Positions 52,921-63,635 of a DNA stretch of 64,000 bases are shown here, piece by piece. The position numbers and the translations under genes are program-made. Below the pieces are notes generated by a model. The model was not told the DNA's origin and ran no database searches. It saw only the letters and a list, made by a program, of their open reading frames with translations. The DNA comes from Methylovirgula sp. 4M-Z18. GTDB lineage: Bacteria; Pseudomonadota; Alphaproteobacteria; Rhizobiales; Beijerinckiaceae. The stretch is taken from NCBI RefSeq assembly GCF_037890675.1, contig NZ_CP149574.1, positions 2,108,001 through 2,172,000 of the forward strand, given 5' to 3'. How positions within the stretch are numbered: the stretch's first letter is position 1; each line of letters begins with the position of its first letter.

Positions 52921-55656
52921 TCACTCCTCGCCGCCTTCCAAACCTTCATCGTCGCCAGTATCGCTGATCCGCTCGACCGACACGACCTCTTCGTCCTCCG
53001 CCGTGTTGAAGACGATCACGCCTTGCGTCGAGCGTCCGGCGACGCGGATCCCGTCGACCGGGCAGCGAATGAGCTGACCGCCATTGGTCACGAGCATGAT
53101 TTCGTCCGCATGCTCGACCGGGAAGGAGGCGATCAGGTCGCCGTTACGCGTGTTCACAGCCATGGCCACGATGCCTTTACCGCCGCGGCCGGTGACACGG
53201 TATTCGTAAGACGAGGTGCGTTTGCCGTAGCCGTTAACCGAAACGGTCAGAATGATCTGCTCGCGGGCCGACAATTCGCCGTAGCGTTCCTGCGAGATTG
53301 AAACGGCACCGGTCTCGGCCCCCTCTTCGCTTGCCTCCACCTCTTCGCCGTTCACCTCGCCGGCAATGGCGCGGCGCATCTTGAGATAGGCGGTCCGTTC
53401 CTCGCCGCTGACATCCACGTGGCGCAGGATGGCAAGAGAAATGACCTTATCGGCGTCCGCGAGGGTGACACCTCGCACGCCCATGGAATCGCGCCCCTTA
53501 AAGACGCGCACTTCCGGCACGGCAAAGCGGATGCACTGGCCCTTGGCGGTAGTGAGCAGCACATCGTCCAATTCAGTGCAGATCTGCACGTCGACAATGC
53601 CCTCGCCCTCATCGAGCTTCATCGCGATCTTGCCGGCGCGGTTCACCTGGGCAAAATCGGACAGCTTGTTGCGACGCACCGAGCCGCGGGTCGTGGCGAA
53701 CATCACGTCGAGCGCGGCCCAGGCCGCCTCATCCTCGGGCAACGGCATGATCGTCGTGATGCGCTCGCCCTCTTCCAAGGGCAGCATGTTGACGAGCGCC
53801 TTGCCGCGCGATTGCGGCGCCGCCAGCGGCAAACGCCAGACCTTCTCTTTGTAGACCTGCCCGTGCGACGAGAAGAACAGAACCGGCTGGTGGGTCGAGG
53901 CGACGAACAGGCGGGCGACAAAATCCTCGTCCCGCGTCTGCATGCCGGCGCGGCCCTTGCCGCCGCGGCGCTGGGCGCGGTAAGTCGAGAGCGGCACGCG
54001 TTTGATGTAACCCGCGTGGCTGACGGTTACGACCATATCCTCGCGCTGGATCAGATCCTCGTCTTCCATATCGGCGTCGGAATCGCCGATTTGGGTGCGC
54101 CGCGGCGTCGCATAGGCGTCGCGCACCTCCTGCAATTCGGTCTTGATGATCGTCATCATCCGGATGCGCGAGCGCAGGATATCGAGATAGTCGGCAATTT
54201 CGGCCGCAAGCTTGTTCAACGCCTCGGCGATTTCCTCGCGGCCCAGGGCCGTCAAGCGTTGCAGGCGCAAATCCAGGATCGCGCGGGCCTGCGCCTCGGA
54301 CAGCCGATAGGTGCCATCGGCGTTCAACGTGTGGCGCGGGTCGGCAATCAGAGTGATCAAAGGCTCCATGTCGAGCGCAGGCCAATCCCGATCCATCAAA
54401 GCGGCACGGGCGGTCGCCGCGTCCGGCGACGTGCGGATCAACCGGATTACCTCGTCGATATTGGCGACAGCGATCGCCAAGCCGACCTGGATGTGCGCCT
54501 GGTCGCGCGCCTTGCCGAGCAAGAACTTGGTGCGGCGGGTGACGACCTCTTCGCGGAACTCGACGAAAGCCGTGAGGAAATCGCGCAAGTTGAGCGTCAT
54601 CGGCCGCCCGCCATTGAGCGCGATCATATTCGCGCCGAACGGCGATTGCATTTGCGTGAACCGGTAGAGCTGGTTCAGAACCACATCAGGCAGAGCATCG
54701 CGCTTGATTTCCATCACGATGCGCATGCCTTCGCGGTCGGATTCGTCGCGCAGCTCCGCGATGCCCTCGATCCGCTTTTCCCGCACGAGTTCGGCGATCT
54801 TCTCCACCAGGGTCTTCTTGTTCACCTGATAGGGAATTTCCGTGACGATCAGGGCCTCGCGATCCTTGCGCAGCTCCTCGACATGAACTTTCGCCCGCAC
54901 CACGATCGAGCCACGCCCGGTGTGGTAGGCGGCCCGGATGCCAGCACGGCCGAGAATGATGCCGCCCGTCGGAAAATCCGGCCCCGGAATGATCTCCATC
55001 AGTTCGTCGACCGAAATCTCCGGCTTGTCGATCATCGCAATGACGGCGTCGATCACCTCGCCCAGATTGTGCGGCGGGATATTGGTCGCCATGCCGACCG
55101 CAATGCCGCCGGCGCCGTTGACCAAAAGGTTGGGAAAGCGTGCCGGCAGAACCGTTGGTTCCTGGTCCTTGCCATCATAGTTCGGCTGAAAATCGACCGT
55201 ATCGAGCTCGATGTCTTCGAGCAGGGCCATGGCCGGTTTGGCGAGACGGGATTCAGTGTAACGCATGGCCGCCGGCGGATCGCCGTCGACGGAGCCGAAA
55301 TTGCCTTGGCCGTCAACCAGCATCAGCCGCATGGAAAACGGTTGCGCCATGCGGACCAGGGCGTCGTAGATCGATTGGTCGCCATGCGGGTGATATTTAC
55401 CCATCGCGTCGCCGACCGGGCGGGCGGATTTCACATAGGCTTTGTCCGGCGTGAAGCCGTTCTCGTGCATCGTGTAAAGAATGCGGCGATGCACCGGCTT
55501 CAACCCGTCGCGCACATCCGGCAATGCGCGGCTGACGATCACGCTCATCGCATAATCGAGATAGGAGCGGCGCATCTCGTCGGTGATGGAAACGGGCCGG
55601 ATCTCGGAACCGTCCGAGCTCTCGGGTCTGTCTTGATCTTTGTCAGCCAAGTGCAA
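52921..55656 (-). CDS. gyrA: DNA gyrase subunit A
   Basis: A protein of 911 residues. The catalytic Tyr lies in [14 protein letters not shown] near residue 131, and the quinolone-resistance region reads [18 protein letters not shown]. The C-terminal beta-pinwheel has the GyrA-box QRRGGKG. An acidic segment ([11 protein letters not shown]) interrupts blade sequence near residue 775, as in related alphaproteobacteria. The start is a TTG at 55656 with AAGGA a few bases upstream; a second TTG two codons later is also possible. No ATG fits the family N-terminus better. Confidence 0.96.
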   Translation of the reverse strand: MHLADKDQDRPESSDGSEIRPVSITDEMRRSYLDYAMSVIVSRALPDVRDGLKPVHRRILYTMHENGFTPDKAYVKSARPVGDAMGKYHPHGDQSIYDALVRMAQPFSMRLMLVDGQGNFGSVDGDPPAAMRYTESRLAKPAMALLEDIELDTVDFQPNYDGKDQEPTVLPARFPNLLVNGAGGIAVGMATNIPPHNLGEVIDAVIAMIDKPEISVDELMEIIPGPDFPTGGIILGRAGIRAAYHTGRGSIVVRAKVHVEELRKDREALIVTEIPYQVNKKTLVEKIAELVREKRIEGIAELRDESDREGMRIVMEIKRDALPDVVLNQLYRFTQMQSPFGANMIALNGGRPMTLNLRDFLTAFVEFREEVVTRRTKFLLGKARDQAHIQVGLAIAVANIDEVIRLIRTSPDAATARAALMDRDWPALDMEPLITLIADPRHTLNADGTYRLSEAQARAILDLRLQRLTALGREEIAEALNKLAAEIADYLDILRSRIRMMTIIKTELQEVRDAYATPRRTQIGDSDADMEDEDLIQREDMVVTVSHAGYIKRVPLSTYRAQRRGGKGRAGMQTRDEDFVARLFVASTHQPVLFFSSHGQVYKEKVWRLPLAAPQSRGKALVNMLPLEEGERITTIMPLPEDEAAWAALDVMFATTRGSVRRNKLSDFAQVNRAGKIAMKLDEGEGIVDVQICTELDDVLLTTAKGQCIRFAVPEVRVFKGRDSMGVRGVTLADADKVISLAILRHVDVSGEERTAYLKMRRAIAGEVNGEEVEASEEGAETGAVSISQERYGELSAREQIILTVSVNGYGKRTSSYEYRVTGRGGKGIVAMAVNTRNGDLIASFPVEHADEIMLVTNGGQLIRCPVDGIRVAGRSTQGVIVFNTAEDEEVVSVERISDTGDDEGLEGGEE

Positions 55657-55939
55657 CGAATCCTTGAGAAAATCGATTGCTTCTATGTAGCCGATTTTGG
55701 CCGGAAATGCTACTTTCCACGAGCGAAATAGAGAAGATATTTAATTATATATATCAATTAGTTATGTGAATTTTCTACACAAACTCCATATTACCGGTAT
55801 CAAGGCTTCGGCAAAATCGCGAAAAGCGCAAGAATCGGCCAAGATTCTGCGCCGTCACGACGGCATGCAATAGGCCTTGGCCTTTCGGTTGCGCCCAGTC
55901 ATGATATGGCTGAAAGATATGGGTTTCTGGTGCCACGAC

Positions 55940-56566
55940 ATGCTGCTCGACTACCTCAAAAGCGCCTTCGTCACACTTCTCGTGACTATCGACCCGCCGG
56001 GACTGGCACCCATTTTCATCGGCCTGACGCTCGGCATGGCGCCGTCGCAGAAGCGCGAAGTGGCGATGCGGGCGGTCATCATCGCCTTCGCCATCATGGC
56101 TCTTTTTGGTTTTGCCGGCGATATCGTGATGAAAGCGCTCGGCATTTCCTTGCCCGCCTTTCGCATCGCGGGCGGCTTGTTGCTGTTCTGGATTTCATTC
56201 GAAATGGTGTTCGAGCTGCGCGCCAGACGCAAATCGAACATCGCCGAGGAAGCCGTCACGATCGACCAGATCCGCAATGTCGCCGCTTTCCCGCTCGCCA
56301 TCCCGCTCATGGCAGGGCCTGGCGCGATTACGGCGACGATTCTGTTAGCAGGCCGCGCCAGCGGCGATTGGTGGATGCTGAGCGGCCTGATGCTGGTCAT
56401 TGCCGGCATCATGGCGATTACTTACGTTTGCTTCCGGCTTTCAGAGCAGATTTCGCGTTTGTTGGGCACGACCGGCAATATCGTTTTGACCCGCCTGCTT
56501 GGCGTCATCCTAGCCGCCCTTGCCGTGCAATTCGTCATCGATGGTGTCTTGAACATCGGCAAGTAA
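55940..56566 (+). CDS. MarC-family integral membrane protein
   Basis: A protein of 208 residues (from this ATG) with six hydrophobic segments. The opening FVTLLVTIDPPGLAPIFIGL and the later FPLAIPLMAGPGAITATILL are MarC hallmarks. The function of MarC proteins is unknown; early links to multiple antibiotic resistance were not upheld. Alternative in-frame starts at 55877, 55901 and 55919 add up to 21 residues; none has a clear ribosome site. It is divergent from gyrA, with 280 bases between. Confidence 0.85.
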   Translation: MLLDYLKSAFVTLLVTIDPPGLAPIFIGLTLGMAPSQKREVAMRAVIIAFAIMALFGFAGDIVMKALGISLPAFRIAGGLLLFWISFEMVFELRARRKSNIAEEAVTIDQIRNVAAFPLAIPLMAGPGAITATILLAGRASGDWWMLSGLMLVIAGIMAITYVCFRLSEQISRLLGTTGNIVLTRLLGVILAALAVQFVIDGVLNIGK

Positions 56567-56578
56567 CCTTACCCCGAT

Positions 56579-57769
56579 CTATTTCTCCAGGAACTCGGAG
56601 ATCTTGGGCGTGAGCGGCGCCATCAGGGCAACACCGTTGAGATGCCCCATCGGCCCCTTCACTTCCGCGACGTCCACAGGCGCGCCATTCGCGCGGATCG
56701 CTTCGGCCGTCGCCTGGATCCAGGGCGCGAGAAAAACCCGGTCATCGGAGGAGTAGATGATCAAGGTCTTCGCCTTTATCCGCCGCAGCCCCTCTGCCGC
56801 CGTCTTTGCGCCTGCTCCGGCGCCGGGCACGAAAGTTTGATTGGCTTTGACGAGATAGAGAAAATGATTGGCATCCGCCAGGGCGGCCCGAGCGCCCGCC
56901 GCCGCGTCGAGAGCCGCTTCGATCTTGAAGCGATTGTCGTAAGCCCGCAACGGATCCTTGCCCTCTTCGGCCCAAGCATCGCCAAAGCTCTTCTCCGCCC
57001 AGGGCGCGTCGTTCGCCTGCAGCGAGACGATTTTTAACGCCTGTTTCAACCCTTCGAGCGGCGCCTCCTTGCCGTAATAATCGCCGTTGTTCCATTTGGG
57101 ATCGACGAGAATCGGCGCCGCCCAGACATTGAGCCAGGCCGTCAGCCACGGCCCTGGATCGGCCGCCGAAATCACCGGCATGATCCGCTCGACCATATCC
57201 GGATAGGACGCCGCCCATTCGTAGGTCTGCAGGCCGCCCATGGACGGCCCCATCACCGCATGCAATTTGGTGACGCCGAGGCTTTCGACCAAAGCCTTTT
57301 GCACTTTGACGAAATCCCCGATCGTCACGAGGGGAAAGCGCATGCCATAAGGCTTTCCCGTATCGGGATCGATGCTTGCCGGACCCGTCGTGGTCACCCG
57401 CGGATCGCCGACATTCAGGTTAACAAGCGTATCGGATGAAATGACGTAATATTTATTCGTGTCGATCGCCTTGCCGGGACCGATAATCGCATCCCAATAG
57501 CCGGGCAACCGATCGCTGGCGGCATATTTGCCGGCCGCATGACTGGTGCCCGAAAAGAAATGCGCGACCAGGATCACGTTCGATTTGTCGGCATTGAGCG
57601 TGCCGTAGGCCTCCCAGCCGATCTTGACGTTCTTGATCACCTTGCCGGAGACCGTGGTCATCTCCGGCAGTTCGAACACTCGCTTTTCGACAATCATGTC
57701 ATCGGCACGCGCGAAATTGGGCAGGAGACCCGCGATAAAGACCAGCACGAGGGCAAAAAAGCGGGTCAT
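56579..57769 (-). CDS. Secreted alpha/beta hydrolase of the homoserine O-acetyltransferase (MetX-like) family
   Basis: A protein of 396 residues with a signal peptide (FFALVLVFIAGLLPNFARA). The fold is that of MetX: KIGWEAYGTLN near residue 50, the nucleophile in VMGPSMGGLQTYEWA near residue 170, the Asp in YSSDDRVFLAP and the His in GPMGHLNGV. True MetX enzymes are cytoplasmic and act on homoserine; the signal peptide and the divergent GPSMGG site suggest another ester substrate in the periplasm. It is 12 bases from the convergent MarC stop. Confidence 0.87.
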   Translation of the reverse strand: MTRFFALVLVFIAGLLPNFARADDMIVEKRVFELPEMTTVSGKVIKNVKIGWEAYGTLNADKSNVILVAHFFSGTSHAAGKYAASDRLPGYWDAIIGPGKAIDTNKYYVISSDTLVNLNVGDPRVTTTGPASIDPDTGKPYGMRFPLVTIGDFVKVQKALVESLGVTKLHAVMGPSMGGLQTYEWAASYPDMVERIMPVISAADPGPWLTAWLNVWAAPILVDPKWNNGDYYGKEAPLEGLKQALKIVSLQANDAPWAEKSFGDAWAEEGKDPLRAYDNRFKIEAALDAAAGARAALADANHFLYLVKANQTFVPGAGAGAKTAAEGLRRIKAKTLIIYSSDDRVFLAPWIQATAEAIRANGAPVDVAEVKGPMGHLNGVALMAPLTPKISEFLEK

Positions 57770-57792
57770 CCGGCAGTCGCGCGAAGCGAAGA

Positions 57793-58317
57793 TTAGAACG
57801 GAATGTCGTCATCCAGGTCGTGACCGCCAGCCGGGACAGGCGCCGGCGCGCTACGCCCGGGCGTGGCGGCGGCCCGGCGGCCTTCCATCGGCGACGACCG
57901 GCCGAAGCTGCCTCCGGACGAACCATGCTCCACCTCGCCGCCTCCGCTGCCTTCACCGCGGGAATTGCGGCTGTCGAGCAGCGTGAGCTCGCCACGGAAC
58001 CGTTGTAGCACCACTTCGGTTACCCGGCGCTGATTGCCGTCCTTATCGGTATATTCGCGGGTCTGGAGCTGCCCTTCGAGATAGATCTTCGAGCCCTTGC
58101 GGACATATTGCTCCGCGACCTTGCCGAGGTTGTCGTTAAAAATCACAATGTTGTGCCATTCGGTCTTGTCCTTGCGCTCGCCGGTCGCCTTGTCGCGCCA
58201 GGATTCCGTCGTTGCCAGGCTGAAGCTGACCACCGCATCGCCAGAGGACATGCGCCGCACTTCCGGGTCGCGGCCGACGTTTCCGACCAGGATAACTTTA
58301 TTGACACTGCCCGACAT
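57793..58317 (-). CDS. ssb: Single-stranded DNA-binding protein
   Basis: A protein of 174 residues. The N-terminal OB-fold (KVILVGNVGRDPEVRRM, ATTESWRDKATGERKDKTEWH) spans residues 1-110. A Gly/Ser/Pro-rich linker leads to the acidic tip DLDDDIPF that recruits repair proteins. It forms tetramers on single-stranded DNA. A perfect LexA box lies about 95 bases upstream, so it is likely induced by DNA damage. Confidence 0.95.
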   Translation of the reverse strand: MSGSVNKVILVGNVGRDPEVRRMSSGDAVVSFSLATTESWRDKATGERKDKTEWHNIVIFNDNLGKVAEQYVRKGSKIYLEGQLQTREYTDKDGNQRRVTEVVLQRFRGELTLLDSRNSRGEGSGGGEVEHGSSGGSFGRSSPMEGRRAAATPGRSAPAPVPAGGHDLDDDIPF

Positions 58318-58411
58318 GGCTCTCTCCTTTTTGCCTCTCTTGCACGTGGCGCACCCTACTCCGCCGCACGGCCCTTTGCGCCGTCAGATTTAAATTTTCC
58401 ACAGCGAGTAT

Positions 58412-58426
58412 GTTCATTATTTGTTC
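58412..58426 (-). promoter_or_regulatory. LexA (SOS) box upstream of ssb
   Basis: GTTCATTATTTGTTC fits the alphaproteobacterial LexA motif GTTC-N7-GTTC exactly. It sits 95 bases upstream of the ssb start and beyond the stop of dctA, so ssb is the clear target. Confidence 0.75.
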
Positions 58427-58479
58427 CTATCATAAGTGTTTCCCTGCAACAAGCGGGGAAACGTCGCCGTCCTAAGATT

Positions 58480-59805
58480 TCAGCCGGCCGAAACCGCGGT
58501 CTCGATGTCGGCCGGATCAACCTCGCGATTGAGGCCGCTGCGCAATTTGTCCTGGTCGAGTTCGCCTTCCCACCACGCAACGATCGTGCATGCGACGCCA
58601 TTGCCAACAATGTTAGTCAAGGCGCGGCACTCGCTCATGAATTTGTCGATGCCTAGCACGATCGCCATCCCCGGTACCAGCCGCGGATCGACCGCGGCAA
58701 GCGTCGCGCCAAGCGTAATGAAGCCCGCTCCGGTGACCCCGGACGCACCCTTCGACGTCAACATGGCAACGAGCACAATAGTGAGTTGCTGTCCGAGCGT
58801 CAGGTCGACGTTCAGCGCCTGCGCGATGAACAGGGTTGCCAAAGTCATATAGATATTCGTTCCGTCGAGATTGAAGGAATATCCCGTTGGCACGACCAGA
58901 CCCACGACGGATTTGGAGCAGCCAAGCCGTTCCAGTTTCGCCATGAGCTGCGGCAATGCGCTTTCCGAGGATGAGGTTCCCAGGACGACCAGCAATTCGT
59001 CCCTGATATAGGCGAGGAACTTGAAGATCGAGAACCCGGCGATCCGGGCGATAATGCCCAGAACGACAATGATGAATAGGCCCGAGGTAAGATAGAACGT
59101 GCCGATCAACCCCAGCAGGTTCAAAATGGCGCCGGTACCATATTTGCCGATCGTGTAGGCCATGGCGCCAAAAGCGCCGATGGGCGCCGCCTTCATCACG
59201 ATGGCGATCACGCCAAAAACGGCATGGGACATATCGTCGATGAAGGTGCGGAGCGAGGCGCTGCGTTCGCCCATAAACATCAGCGAAAAGCCGAAGATGA
59301 TGGCGAACAGCAGGACCTGAAGAATGTCCCCGCGGGCAAAGGCGCCGACAACCGAATCCGGGATGATATGGAGCAGGAAATCGACGGATTTGATCTGCTT
59401 GTCCGGAGCAACGAACTGGGCCACCGCCTGCGCATTGGCGCCTGCTCCGCCGAACCCAGCGCCCGGGCGGAGCACATTGCCGATCACCAGGCCGATAACA
59501 AGCGCGAAGGTCGAGACGATCTCGAAATAGACCAGCGCTTTAATGCCGATGCGCCCGACTTTCTTGGCGTCCTGCACATGCGCAATTCCCGACACGACGG
59601 TGCAGAAAATGATCGGCGCAATCACCATTTTGATGAGGCTGATGAACCCGTCGCCCAGGGCCTTCAACCAATCGTTCGTCGCCAGCGCCGGGTCCAGCCA
59701 ACCGAGGAGCCCACCCAAGACAATGGCAGTCAAAACCTGAATATAAAGCACCTTGTACCAAGGCTTCGAAGCCTTTGGTGCGTCCGCCGTCACGACCGAT
59801 GCCAC
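58480..59805 (-). CDS. dctA: C4-dicarboxylate:proton/sodium symporter (DAACS family)
   Basis: A transporter of 441 residues with eight or more membrane segments. The serine-rich re-entrant loop reads [18 protein letters not shown] near residue 270, and the second hairpin has the [13 protein letters not shown] motif. It imports succinate, fumarate and malate. The GTG at 59805 is chosen because GGAGG lies 6 bases upstream; the frame opens at 59820. It separates ssb from uvrA, which are close neighbours in many relatives, so it may be an insertion. Confidence 0.93.
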   Translation of the reverse strand: MASVVTADAPKASKPWYKVLYIQVLTAIVLGGLLGWLDPALATNDWLKALGDGFISLIKMVIAPIIFCTVVSGIAHVQDAKKVGRIGIKALVYFEIVSTFALVIGLVIGNVLRPGAGFGGAGANAQAVAQFVAPDKQIKSVDFLLHIIPDSVVGAFARGDILQVLLFAIIFGFSLMFMGERSASLRTFIDDMSHAVFGVIAIVMKAAPIGAFGAMAYTIGKYGTGAILNLLGLIGTFYLTSGLFIIVVLGIIARIAGFSIFKFLAYIRDELLVVLGTSSSESALPQLMAKLERLGCSKSVVGLVVPTGYSFNLDGTNIYMTLATLFIAQALNVDLTLGQQLTIVLVAMLTSKGASGVTGAGFITLGATLAAVDPRLVPGMAIVLGIDKFMSECRALTNIVGNGVACTIVAWWEGELDQDKLRSGLNREVDPADIETAVSAG

Positions 59806-60126
59806 GCGTATCCTCCCCAATATTTAACGTCCCAGGCCCGGCACCCTCTCTCAATTTCACTGAGAATCCAGGCTGTTCCGCCCTCTTGTCATCAGCCATA
59901 AAGGCTTTGCACCCAGAGAACAAGCGGCTGAAGGCCGGTCGAACCGGGATGGCTCCTATTTATGGTTGCGGGAGGCGCTAAATCGCGGGTTTGCGCGTCC
60001 TGACAGAAACTGTCAGGAATGGTGCCATTTTGTTCCCCTCCCGGTCTCGACCTTGATCGCGGCTGCGCTTAGATTACATGTGCTATCCGTCGGACCAGGG
60101 CCGACCGCTACGAGATCCGTACATTC
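59806..60126. promoter_or_regulatory. Divergent promoter region of dctA and uvrA
   Basis: About 320 bases without a gene. It contains a 21-base perfect inverted repeat at 59998-60018 and, at 60032-60046, GTTC-N7-GGTC, one base short of a LexA box and about 80 bases before uvrA. No terminator or RNA gene is seen. Confidence 0.5.
59998..60018. repeat. Perfect 21-bp inverted repeat upstream of uvrA
   Basis: TCCTGACAG and CTGTCAGGA face each other across AAA. It lies 108 bases before uvrA and 190 before dctA on the other side. No T run follows, so an operator is more likely than a terminator. The binding protein is unknown. Confidence 0.6.
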
Positions 60127-63090
60127 ATGAAAGCCAAACCTTCGAAAGCCGGCGCGGGCCGCCGCGCCGCCGGTTCCGAGACCGATGCATTGCCGTTTCC
60201 GGCCAGTGATCCGCGCGTCATTTCCATCCGCGGCGCGCGGGAACACAATCTGAAGAATGTCGATCTCACCATCCCGCGGGACAAGCTGGTCGTGTTCACC
60301 GGGTTGTCGGGCTCGGGGAAATCCTCGCTGGCCTTCGATACGATCTATGCCGAGGGCCAGCGCCGCTACGTGGAATCCCTATCCGCCTATGCGCGGCAAT
60401 TTCTCGAAATGATGCAGAAGCCGGACGTCGATCAGATCGACGGCCTGTCGCCGGCGATCTCGATCGAGCAGAAAACCACGTCGAAAAACCCGCGCTCCAC
60501 CGTCGGCACCGTCACCGAGATTTACGATTATATGCGCCTGCTCTGGGCGCGGACCGGCATTCCCTATTCGCCCGCGACCGGCCTGCCGATCGAAAGCCAG
60601 ACCGTCCAGCAGATGGTCGACCGCATTCTGGCAATGCCCGAGAAGACCCGCGCCTATCTGCTCGCGCCGGTCATTCGTGGCCGCAAAGGCGAATATCGCA
60701 AGGAAATCGCCGAATTCATGAAGCGCGGTTTTCAGCGGCTGAAGGTCGACGGCACGTTCTATGAAATCGCCGAGGCACCGACGCTCGACAAGAAGCTGAA
60801 ACACGATATCGATGTCGTCGTCGATCGCATCGTCGTGCGGCCCGACATCGCCTCGCGCTTGGCAGATAGTTTGGAGACGGCCCTCGAACTTGCGGACGGC
60901 ATCGCCGTGCTCGAACTCGCCGATGAGAAGGACGAGAAAGGCGAGGCCAAACGGGTCATGTTCTCGTCGAAATTCGCTTGCCCGGTTTCCGGCTTCACCA
61001 TTCCGGAGATCGAGCCGCGCCTGTTCTCCTTCAATAATCCCTTCGGCGCCTGCCCCGTGTGCAGCGGCCTTGGCGCGCAGCAGAAAGTCGACGCCGATCT
61101 CGTGGTACCGGACGGCAAATTGACCTTGCGCAAGGGCGGCATCGCGCCGTGGGCCAAGAGCACCTCACCTTATTATACGCAGACGCTCGAAGGCCTCGGC
61201 AAGCATTTCAAGTTCCGGCTCGACACGCCGTGGGACGATCTGCCGAAGAAAGCGCGCGACGTCATTCTGTATGGCTCGGGCGATGACGAGGTGAAATTCT
61301 CCTATGACGACGGCCTGCGCGCCTATGACGTCAAGAAACCGTTCGAGGGCGTGATCAACAATCTCGAACGCCGTTATCTCGAAACCGAAAGCGATTGGGC
61401 GCGCGAGGAAATCAGCCGTTACATGGCCGCAACGCCCTGCCGCGCCTGCAATGGATATCGGCTGAAGCCGGAGGCCTTGGCGGTCAAAGTCGATCACCGC
61501 CATATTGGCGAGATCACCGATCTGTCCATCAAGCAGGCGGTGACGTGGGTCAACGAGCTGCCGAGCAAGCTCGATGCCAAGCGCAATGAGATCGCCGGAC
61601 GGATCTTGAAGGAAATTCGCGAGCGGTTGACTTTCCTGCTCGACGTCGGCCTCGAATATCTCACCCTGTCACGTTCGTCAGGCACGCTGTCGGGCGGCGA
61701 AAGCCAGCGCATTCGCCTCGCCTCGCAGATCGGCTCGGGACTGACCGGCGTTCTTTACGTCTTGGACGAGCCGTCGATCGGCCTGCACCAGCGCGATAAT
61801 GCCAGGTTGTTGGAGACGTTGCGCCGGCTGCGCGATCTCGGCAATACAGTGATCGTCGTCGAGCACGACGAAGACGCCATCCTGACCGCCGATTACGTGG
61901 TCGATGTGGGCCCCGGCGCCGGTATCCATGGCGGCAGCATCGTCAGCGAAGGCAAGCCCGACGAGATCATAGCCGATCCGAAATCCTTGACCGGCGATTA
62001 TCTTTCCGGCCGTCGCATGGTCGCGACGCCGAAAAAACGGCGCAAGCCGGCACCCGGCCGCGCGCTCAAGATTGTCGGTGCGCGTGGCAACAATCTGAAA
62101 AATGTTACGACCTCGGTGCCGGTCGGTTTGTTCACCTGCATCACCGGCGTCTCGGGCGGCGGCAAATCCACACTGATCATCGACACGCTTTATAAGGCGG
62201 TCGCGCGCCGGCTCAACGGGGCGATTGAGCACCCTGCTCCGCACGATACGGTCGAAGGTCTCGAACATCTCGACAAGGTGATCGACATCGACCAGTCGCC
62301 GATCGGCCGTACCCCGCGCTCCAATCCGGCAACCTATACCGGCGCCTTCACGCCGATCCGCGAATGGTTCGCCGGCCTGCCGGAAGCCAAAGCCCGCGGG
62401 TACCAGCCGGGACGGTTTTCGTTCAACGTCAAGGGCGGCCGTTGCGAGGCCTGTCAGGGCGATGGCGTTATCAAAATCGAAATGCACTTCCTGCCGGACG
62501 TCTATGTCACTTGCGACGTGTGCAAAGGCAAGCGTTACGACCGCGAGACATTGGAGGTCAAGTTCAAGGAGAAAAGCATCGCCGATGTGCTTGATATGAC
62601 GGTGGAAGAAGCCGCCGATCTGTTCAAGGCCGTGCCGACCATCCGTGATAAGATGGAGACGCTGAAACGCGTCGGTCTGGACTATGTGCATGTCGGCCAA
62701 CAGGCGACCACCCTGTCGGGCGGCGAGGCGCAGCGCGTGAAGCTCTCCAAGGAATTGGCGCGCCGATCAACCGGCCGCACGCTCTATATTTTGGACGAGC
62801 CGACCACGGGCCTGCATTTCCACGATGTGAAGAAGCTGCTCGAAGTGCTGCATGAACTGGTGGATCAGGGCAATACCGTCGTGGTGATCGAGCACAATCT
62901 CGAGGTCATCAAGACCGCCGATTGGATCATCGACCTTGGGCCAGAGGGCGGTGACGGCGGCGGCGAAATCGTGGCCGAAGGCACGCCGGAAGACATTATC
63001 AAGGTCCCACGGTCGCATACCGGACGATTCTTGAAAGAGGTGCTGGACCGACGGCCGCTGAAGGCCAAGCAAAGCGAAGCGGCCGAGTAG
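60127..63090 (+). CDS. uvrA: Excinuclease ABC subunit A
   Basis: A protein of 987 residues, slightly longer than usual because of a basic N-terminal extension (residues 1-30). It has two ABC ATPase halves: Walker [15 protein letters not shown] and [14 protein letters not shown], with signatures [12 protein letters not shown] and [12 protein letters not shown]. Zinc-finger cysteines lie in [24 protein letters not shown] and CDVCKGKRY. It recognises DNA damage with UvrB. The ATG at 60127 has no strong ribosome site. Confidence 0.96.
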   Translation: MKAKPSKAGAGRRAAGSETDALPFPASDPRVISIRGAREHNLKNVDLTIPRDKLVVFTGLSGSGKSSLAFDTIYAEGQRRYVESLSAYARQFLEMMQKPDVDQIDGLSPAISIEQKTTSKNPRSTVGTVTEIYDYMRLLWARTGIPYSPATGLPIESQTVQQMVDRILAMPEKTRAYLLAPVIRGRKGEYRKEIAEFMKRGFQRLKVDGTFYEIAEAPTLDKKLKHDIDVVVDRIVVRPDIASRLADSLETALELADGIAVLELADEKDEKGEAKRVMFSSKFACPVSGFTIPEIEPRLFSFNNPFGACPVCSGLGAQQKVDADLVVPDGKLTLRKGGIAPWAKSTSPYYTQTLEGLGKHFKFRLDTPWDDLPKKARDVILYGSGDDEVKFSYDDGLRAYDVKKPFEGVINNLERRYLETESDWAREEISRYMAATPCRACNGYRLKPEALAVKVDHRHIGEITDLSIKQAVTWVNELPSKLDAKRNEIAGRILKEIRERLTFLLDVGLEYLTLSRSSGTLSGGESQRIRLASQIGSGLTGVLYVLDEPSIGLHQRDNARLLETLRRLRDLGNTVIVVEHDEDAILTADYVVDVGPGAGIHGGSIVSEGKPDEIIADPKSLTGDYLSGRRMVATPKKRRKPAPGRALKIVGARGNNLKNVTTSVPVGLFTCITGVSGGGKSTLIIDTLYKAVARRLNGAIEHPAPHDTVEGLEHLDKVIDIDQSPIGRTPRSNPATYTGAFTPIREWFAGLPEAKARGYQPGRFSFNVKGGRCEACQGDGVIKIEMHFLPDVYVTCDVCKGKRYDRETLEVKFKEKSIADVLDMTVEEAADLFKAVPTIRDKMETLKRVGLDYVHVGQQATTLSGGEAQRVKLSKELARRSTGRTLYILDEPTTGLHFHDVKKLLEVLHELVDQGNTVVVIEHNLEVIKTADWIIDLGPEGGDGGGEIVAEGTPEDIIKVPRSHTGRFLKEVLDRRPLKAKQSEAAE

Positions 63091-63109
63091 AGTGGGCAGG
63101 GCCGTCACG

Positions 63110-63182
63110 ATGATCGATTTCTTCTTCGGTGTCGGCAGTCGCTATTCCTATTTGGCCGCGGCGTAGATCGGTGGCATCGAAC
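63110..63182 (+). pseudogene. 2-hydroxychromene-2-carboxylate isomerase (DsbA-like), N-terminal fragment
   Basis: An ATG at 63110 opens MIDFFFGVGSRYSYLAAA, the signature start of this glutathione-dependent isomerase family, and then stops at 63164-63166. A few more related residues (IGGIE) follow the stop, and homology ends near 63182, where a different gene remnant begins. About 180 residues are missing. Confidence 0.7.
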
Positions 63183-63563
63183 GGGAACATTACCGGTATC
63201 GTCGGCTCGTTCATGGGCGTGTCGGCATCGGAATATACGGTTCTCATAATCATCGGCCCGATTCTCGACAAGGTCTTCGTCGATCCGCGCTTTCACCGCG
63301 TCCATCACATGATGGCGACGCCCGAGGAACCGCACATCCACGATTGCAACTTCGCGCTGGTGCTACCGATCTGGGATATCATTTTCCGGACCGCACGCTA
63401 CGATCTGACACCGCGCCAGTGCGGAGTCGACGACCCGACGATTGACGCCGACAATGATTATTTCTGGGCCGGACAACAATGGCGGACGTTCCGGCGCTTT
63501 TGGCGGGAGCTGACGAAGCGGCGCACGCGCCAAGAGGCGCAGGAACCGGAGCCTGCCGAGTGA
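63183..63563 (+). pseudogene. Sterol desaturase/fatty acid hydroxylase family, C-terminal fragment
   Basis: The frame up to the stop at 63563 has FHRVHHMMATPEEPHIHDCN followed by FALVLPIWDIIFRTARYD, the last histidine box and following strand of membrane fatty acid hydroxylases. The upstream membrane helices and the first two histidine boxes are absent. The frame can be read from a TTG-like start at 63129, but those first residues belong to the isomerase remnant in another frame. It is probably a deletion product; a short functional protein is unlikely. Confidence 0.65.
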
Positions 63564-63635
63564 CAGCGATGCGGTCGCTTATTGCGATCGCATCGCTTGT
63601 GCCGAAAACCGGTAGCCACTTTTCGGTACGATGCG

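Noticed and set aside
53419-55731. 770-codon plus-strand frame opposite gyrA
   Set aside because: It is a long antisense shadow of gyrA codon usage; histidine/arginine-rich with no domain.
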